Shown: positions 57,810-64,000 of the stretch, in pieces
Layout of the letters: each line of letters opens with the position of its first letter
Numbering within the stretch: the first letter of the stretch is position 1
DNA from: Ilex aquifolium
Lineage: Eukaryota > Streptophyta > Magnoliopsida > Aquifoliales > Aquifoliaceae
Assembly (NCBI GenBank): GCA_951799425.1
Contig: OX637395.1
Location: forward strand, 3,014,001 to 3,078,000
Length of the DNA: 64,000 nt
Reading direction: 5' to 3'
Program-made: the position numbers and the translations under genes
Notes under the pieces: model-generated
The model's database searches: none
Seen by the model: the letters and a program-made list of their open reading frames with translations, nothing else
What the model was told of the DNA's origin: nothing

Positions 57810-58665
57810 TCATTGAATATAATGTGAAAAATTAATCGTTGAGGATATAAATTAAGAATTTTGAAATTTTTTAGGGAACATAGTGTAATTTTTCCTTTAT
57901 CAATAAACCCACATCCCTCTCACGTATTTGTTCTTTTTGACATATAACCACCACGACACATCTTCAAAGTCGATGGTTTTTTTTTTTTTTTTTTTGACAA
58001 CTTTAAAGTTGATGTTTGCTTCAACATTTTTGTTGGTAACTAAACTTTTTTTTCTCTGAAACTAATTGATAAAAGATTCAACACAATTTTAAGGATGGAA
58101 AAGCAAAAGAGAGGCCATTTTCAAGTGGAAAGGGCCAAGTATTTCCACTCTTTTTGAAGATTTAATTGCCTGTCAAGTTAGTTACCAGAAGCACAAACTT
58201 CCACATAGTTGGAATTTGGTGGGATGGCAGAACTTACCATTCATTTGTTACACCCGGATTCATATTGTACAACATTTTTCACTTTAGGCTTGGTTCACAC
58301 GACTTTAAAAGGGCAAGAAATAATAAATGTCCAAAAATCACAGTATTAAAACACTTAACAAAGACTTCATTAAGCAATCGTTTGATTTGAATCAGAATGA
58401 GAGGGTTTTACATGTGTGAAATTTGTTCGTGCTTATCTAAGCAAGAGACGAACGATATTGTATGATGCGGGTCGAAATGTTAGAATATGGCAGAGAAAAT
58501 TAACAAATATGCAGTACTAATCCCTATAGTGAGCAGAGCAAACAAGTATATATAGATATTGTTATTAGTAAAACTAACCTTTCGGTATGAAAAAACATTG
58601 GAATTGCAGCATGGCTTCTATTATCATCAACCACCCCTCCTGAGGCCCTCATTTTCTCTTCAATT
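57810..58665. repeat. F block fragment (intron and exon 1 side)
   Basis: Collinear with 10930-11810 of F block 1, including the T-run near 57977. It ends soon after the exon 1 leader. Confidence 0.8.
58579..58652 (-). pseudogene. Orphan exon 1 of an F-family gene
   Basis: ATG at 58652, MRASGGVVDDNRSHAAIPMF, 74 nt, donor AAAG/GTTAGT: the same length and phase as F1. The intron runs to 57810 and then meets the Helitron end; exon 2 is absent. Exon 1 alone is intact, the gene is not. Confidence 0.75.
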
Positions 58666-59756
58666 AAGCAAATTTGCTTGAGGCCTTGGCATATGAAGGA
58701 CGGTAAGAACTATCACCATGTATCATATACGAACCATCTGCACTACCACCATGTCTCCTTAACCATGGATTGACTCTTTTGCCTTTGGCCAACAAGGTCT
58801 CATTAGGCCAATAGAGGAGGTTAAAAGAGGTAAACAAAAACTAGAACTTTTTTTCCTCCAAATTTTTTTGTTTTAATAGATATTCATATATTTATGTATT
58901 CCTAAATCACCATTAATTATGGTCACCACCAGCTTGTCACCTTCGCCCATCACCCGCCTACACGTCAAAAAATGCGTCTCATCGAACTCAAAAAGCATCG
59001 CACCCTTTGTACGGGAGTTAATAATGGGTGTCTTGACCAAAAAAAATATTTGGTATAACAATTACACCACCGTATTATTATTGTCACGTTATATAACTGG
59101 CTAATATATCTTATGTGGAATTAGATAAAAAAAAATGATTTTATGAAAACACATATACAAAATCTCTTTGGTTTTTTTTTTTTTTGTTTTTTTTTTTGCT
59201 GCAGAGTGTTTAAGTTTGTATCGATCGACTACTTCTTCGAGTTCAGCGGCTGTCACCGTAACATGAGCTCAGTTAAAACATATATCTAACTGGACGAGAG
59301 TGGCTAGCCTTTAAGAGGTGTGAAAATGAATTGAATTTAAAATCGCTGAATTATCAAAAACTAGATTCAACTATTGGACCACATCTAAGGTCTATCTCTT
59401 TGGTTGTTATTATGGTTTGATTCTCCTTTGTTTATTATTGGTATTGAGGTTGAGTTGTTACTCATGTTAGGGGTGGGTTGTTTACGGGGATTCGATTCCA
59501 ATCACTTACATGATATTTGATTATTTATTAAATTATTTGATTATATATTTAGGGCTCTCTTCTGATAATGCATTCAATTTTTAGATTAAATTTTGACAAA
59601 TGATTGATCTTCAATTAGTTTTCTTAATATGGGCTTGATTTAAATTTTGGTCTTAAATAATTACTGTGCACACTAAACACACCCATCAAATTTTTGTAAT
59701 TCACTTTTTTTTTTTTTGTGTTAGAGAATATCTTTAGACATGCAAGTTCACTAGTA
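58666..59756. other. Intergenic sequence
   Basis: No gene, RNA or complete element recognised. T-runs near 59170-59200 and 59706-59718. Confidence 0.4.
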
Positions 59757-60783
59757 ATTATGTTAAACGTAACACTAGTGTGGTCATAATATTGGAAGAT
59801 CAGTTAAAAACAAAAATTTCTACATCATTTGCCTAAACCTATGGTGATGCTAGTGGGGGCAGGGGCTGGGGGTGGTGGCGTAGATGGTGGTGGCGTCAGC
59901 GGTGACAATCGTTGTATTTGCTTACACTCAAAATATAACTTGACGAGTTTTGACTAAACCATTTTTGACATAATAGACCATCTCTAGTCATGACTCATAC
60001 TTTTACTCAAAAAAATTAAAAAAAAAAAAACCTTTATATAGGCCACTCGAATAGTCAAACCCAAGTTCATATAATAGCCAAAAAAAAATAAAAATTCAAG
60101 TTCATACTCAAATCATTTTTGGAAACAAATATTTTTTTGTCCTAAAATCCACAAAACTCAACTAACACCAAAATAAAGAAACTTAAAACCCACAAAAGAA
60201 GGTTTAGAATGGAAAGGAGAACAAGGTCTAGAGGACCATTTTCTGACCCATCTTTTCGAACGTTTGCTAAGAAAACTTATATGTGCTTTATAGATGTTCA
60301 AAAACATGATAGCGTTTCCTTCAGATGGGTGATGCCTAATGCCTCCTGAAAGCAAACTGACCTGACCGCCACAGCAAATGCCATTTGTAGCTAATAAACC
60401 ACTTTTGATTTACAGCCAGGACATGATTTCTGTAGAATCTAGTGCAACAACCCTCCAAGAATAAAAATTTTCCAACTGCAGAAAGTTTCATTTAGTTCAG
60501 GCATAATGGATTGGTCAGAGCATTCGACCACCATTCCAGGATCTACTTTTCTCAATTTCAAATGCGCCTTCGATCATATGCCCTTTTCAAAAACCTGCAG
60601 AGATAGGTCCAAAATGCCAACTCATTAAAACCCGTGATGCATAAGTCACCATGAAACAACCTTACTTCTAAACCAAGGTATGTAACTACATAAATTAATG
60701 CAAGAAGAATTGCATATATGCTTATAAAGTTAGAGGGACCAACCTTCTAGAATTGAGCCAAAAAAAGATGTAATACCATCAAT

Positions 60784-63700
60784 CTAGATTCTAATGTCAT
60801 CAATAGATAGTTCTTTTCCGGACAACATCTTCAGTTTCTGCAACATAAAAAAAAAAAAAGAGAAAGTGAAATCAACAAGACAACTACTATGTGCTTGCTT
60901 TATGACTAAGTGATCTTTCTTATACATTCTTTCTAAACTGATGCAGCAAAATTGAACAATTAGTGAGCAACGACAGAAGATCGTGTTAAAAGAAATGACA
61001 GTTCAAAGCCAGCAAATAGATAGAATATATCAGGGCTTGTACCAAACTCAAGGTGAGGCAGATAATATCTTCTAGAAATTTTTTGTAGTAAACCTTTTTT
61101 CTCAAGCAACGAAAACAGTTAATGCATAACAATAGTAATATTTATCACCATATCATGGATAGAGACTACAGAGGTTATTATTAACATAACAAACGACTGT
61201 GGCGGACTGAGGACTTGGAGGAGGGGGGGGGGGGGGGGGGGGGGGGATGACCCGCCTTGGTCCCCAGTTGAATCCTCTGGAGACTTAGATCCAACAACCA
61301 AGACTCCAGGGCTTGGGACCAAGATGGATGAGACGACCTGAAGGTACCCAGTCCCCAGTTGAATCCATATCATGATACACAAAACCTTCTGATCAGCCTT
61401 CCAACTGGAGAATGGGCCATCATATCGATGCAAAGAGATGCATGGCCAAAATGTAAGGAGTATCCTCTACTAACAGAAGTAGTGCAAACAATGAGGATGT
61501 CCCTGCATTGATAATGTATCCTGGAAATCAGGCTAGGGCAAATACCATCAACAAAGAACATTCAGTGATTCAAAGTGAACAAAGATCATATAGGCGCTTA
61601 TTGTCCATATATCAACAAAGCAACCGTCACCAAGTTGAAAATTATCACTATAATGAATGGGAAAAAAAATACTCTTATAGTTTTCCTGTTTTTTTCTTCC
61701 TTTTCCGTTCATAGACCTTCGGTTGATAATAGTCCTGGCCATTGCACTTCCTCTTTTCTGCCCTTCACTGTTTCTTATTTCAGGTCCCCAAAAGGACAGT
61801 TTGCATTTGTCATGTTTGTAAATCATTTTCTCGAAGGGAATCTAGTTGGTTGACCATTCAGAATGGAAAAAGGAATATACAAAATGTCCTGTCAATAGAG
61901 CAAAATTTGAGATCTGATAATTACCTGCATCAGTTTTGATGCTTTGTCACCCTCATACTTTTCTGGATAAACAGAAGCATAAATCATCATCAAACGCAAC
62001 TTATTCTCAGAAAGATTATTGTCTTAAGGCATTTGCATTAATCAGATCTTAATTCTTAAACATAAAGTGCATCCATTTTTAATCAGACACGTATACTCAA
62101 AAATCACCTGCTTCGTCCTCAAAACGTTTATGACTTTCTTCGTTCCTGCATCACCAAAGACAAGATCCTGCCCAAGTTGCCCAAGTTCTTGAAGCCCCAC
62201 TTCTCTCATAATTCTATTTAGTTTTCCAGCAATCTGATTGAAATAAACAAGGAAACAATCAGTGTTATAGCATTTTATCTGCATGCTCATATTGTCCATT
62301 CTGTATAAACCATTTCAACATGATCAATATTTGATCTCCTTATGTATACACATGTAACCCTTCGATCATTAGTTGCAACAGTACTAACTTCTGCAAATTA
62401 TGCAGTCAGGAAGAGATCTCATAGTTAATTTCACAAGTCAGCAAGAAACTTCCTTGAACTCCCAAGATGAGGTGGGATGGGATTGGGGATTCCTTTGTTG
62501 GGCCACACCTTAGATAGATCCAAAATGATTCAATTTTACAGCCGGAAGTGAAACAAATTGTATGCATCTAATGAATAGAAACACAAACCTCTACATGGAG
62601 AGAGAGTTTGTTCATTTGTTCATTATACTGTGGTAAAGACTGAACCATTTTCTGCAAGTCCCGTGCAGACAATTCACTACCATCTCTACATCCAGTCAGA
62701 TTTGAACATAAGAAGTGACTAACAAAAAATAGCAATAACACAAATTAAATAGATTTGCATTTACTTGATAGGCATAACAAGACAACAGATGATTAATGTA
62801 AAAGAAAGTAGTTCTGAGGGACCTTGAATAAGAACTGACAAGAGATAGAGCATAAAACTGCACAGCAAATAGCCCACTAGTAAAACAGTCGGTAAATTAC
62901 AAAACCAATGCCTCAATGTTCAGAGTTCATAGCTCAGACCACTGATCATAGAACGAGTGCAACCAACAACACCTATCTTGGAGGTGGCTTAGTGGCTATC
63001 ATTAACTCCAGTAATCTAGAACAAGCAGATCAATGGTCATTAAACTATAGGTAAGTATATTTTGAAGGAAAGTTTGTCGTATTTGATGGAGCTTAATATG
63101 CCTTCAACCTGCAGTTCAGTCCAAGTTGGAATAAGCACAAAGAAGTAAAGTTAGACGCTACTACAATGACCACCCTCTATAACTACACCACCACTGCAGC
63201 ATCCTTGTTAGTCAAATTACTTGGCAATTGGCATTACTTGGCTTAAAAGTAACGCAACATTCTCAGACTAAATAAATAGTACTTTCTCATCACACATTCA
63301 ATTCAGTTGGGATAAAGCATCAGATTCTAAATAATGAAGCTCAGCAAGAATTGGAAAGAAAAGATCTAAACTAATGACATTAAGGTTCTCACAAGACAAC
63401 GATAAAACAAGGTGATCAATCCAACAGAAAGATATATAGCACCAACCCCTTGTTGCAATTGTGCAGCTTTGTTTTTCAATACAAAGTTTGTCATCCTCTC
63501 ATGCAACCGCTCACTAGCCTGATACGCTAGTTAGTAGGAAAGAGCATTCACACTAATTAAATTGAAACAAATTTATTCATGCCTGAGACATTCATCTGCT
63601 ATATGTGCATGGCGGAGCTCAAGCCAGACTGGATCATGCTCTTCCAAAAGGACCTCCTTTTTCTCAGGTTGACCACCTGATTTGCTAGGTACCTAAATAA

Positions 63701-64000
63701 AATACGTCTCAACATGCAATAAAGGCTCCACAATGCAGTCAGAAAAAGGAAGCTGCAGAACACAAAACCAACAGATCATGTACCTCATGCACATATTTAT
63801 TTCCATCCAACACCAGTCAGTCATGGCACATAGCATCATAAGTCCATCCATGGATGACAGGAGAAATCTAAACATGCAAATTTGTTACACACAACAGAAT
63901 CAAACAGGGAAACTTGCAGAACAAAGGTCAGCAGATAAATGAATTTAACCTGATCAACAGATCTGTCCAAAATGAGAAACTCGCATGTTTCAGTCAGTGG
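60784..64000 (-). pseudogene. SEC1/KEULE-type gene, copy D (partial, runs off the window)
   Basis: Exons seen: 63950 to the window edge (TETCEFLILDRSVDQ), 63784-63867 (with TGA at 63817-63819 in CHD*LVLDGNKYVHE), 63594-63692, 63447-63518, 62589-62685, 62108-62233 ([18 protein letters not shown]), 61925-62010 and 60784-60837 (terminal, KELSIDDIRI). The five exons between the last two are deleted. Further damage: the acceptor and first codons of 61925-62010 are lost, the donor after 63594 reads GAATG where C has GTATG, and exon 63447-63518 has one extra base. Parts beyond 64000 are unseen. Confidence 0.88.
61223..61246. repeat. Poly-G run of 24 in a SEC1 intron
   Basis: Homologue of the runs at 21828 and 42584. 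Confidence 0.85.

Larger units (their letters stand above)
59757..64000. repeat. Segmental duplication unit D
   Basis: Paralogous to unit B (20363-22256), then to unit C (43590-46200), and cut by the window end. Confidence 0.85.

Noticed and set aside
1..64000. CRISPR arrays, rRNA genes and intact tRNA genes
   Set aside because: No regularly spaced repeat-spacer structure and no complete tRNA or rRNA motif was seen; tRNA-like boxes occur only within SINEs.
1..64000. Autonomous LTR retrotransposons
   Set aside because: No reverse transcriptase, integrase or protease motif was seen in any frame, and no pair of TG..CA long terminal repeats could be defined.

Overview
This is nuclear DNA of a flowering plant, most likely a woody eudicot. 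It is AT-rich, with split genes using GT..AG introns, TATA boxes, long CT/AC/AG microsatellites and many short non-autonomous transposons. I cannot name the species. Nothing bacterial, viral or organellar was recognised.

The window is a mosaic of nested segmental duplications built around two minus-strand gene families. The first is a 5'-truncated SEC1/KEULE-type Sec1/Munc18 gene, a SNARE regulator of secretion and cytokinesis. It occurs four times: copy A (3002-6739), copy B (only the last exon and intron debris, 21394-22256), copy C (39103-46247, the most complete) and copy D (60784 to the window end). In A and C the N-terminal exons are missing, and every copy is damaged. C and D carry the same TGA at the same codon, and B and D share two large deletions, so the copies are pseudogenes spread by segmental duplication. 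The second family, called F here, is a two-exon gene for a protein of about 180 residues with four predicted membrane helices that I do not recognise. Three copies are intact (F1 10184-11803, F2 32745-34978, F4 52836-53469). One has lost exon 1 and carries a frameshift (F3 46880-47353), and orphan first exons lie at 8794, 37017, 50377 and 58579.

Layout: 0.8-8.2 kb, duplication unit A with a SEC1 relic, a truncated MULE-like element and a SINE. 8.3-12.2 kb, F block 1. 12.4-19 kb, AT-rich intergenic DNA with a hAT-like element, tandem repeats and two weak gene candidates. 19.1-24.6 kb, unit B, a SINE and simple repeats. 24.6-28.5 kb, repeats. 28.5-30.6 kb, a possible small plus-strand spliced gene. 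30.6-35.3 kb, F block 2. 35.3-37.1 kb, a MULE-type MITE and a minisatellite. 37.2-49.4 kb, unit C with SEC1 copy C, F3, a MULE and two hAT-like elements. 49.8-53.5 kb, short Helitron-like elements and F4. 55.2-57.8 kb, a Helitron. 57.8-58.7 kb, F remnant. 59.8-64 kb, unit D.

Because the blocks are paralogous, many insertions can be dated against an empty paralogous site inside the same window, which gives unusually firm element boundaries. The only plausible functional protein genes are F1, F2 and F4, plus two or three weak small candidates.
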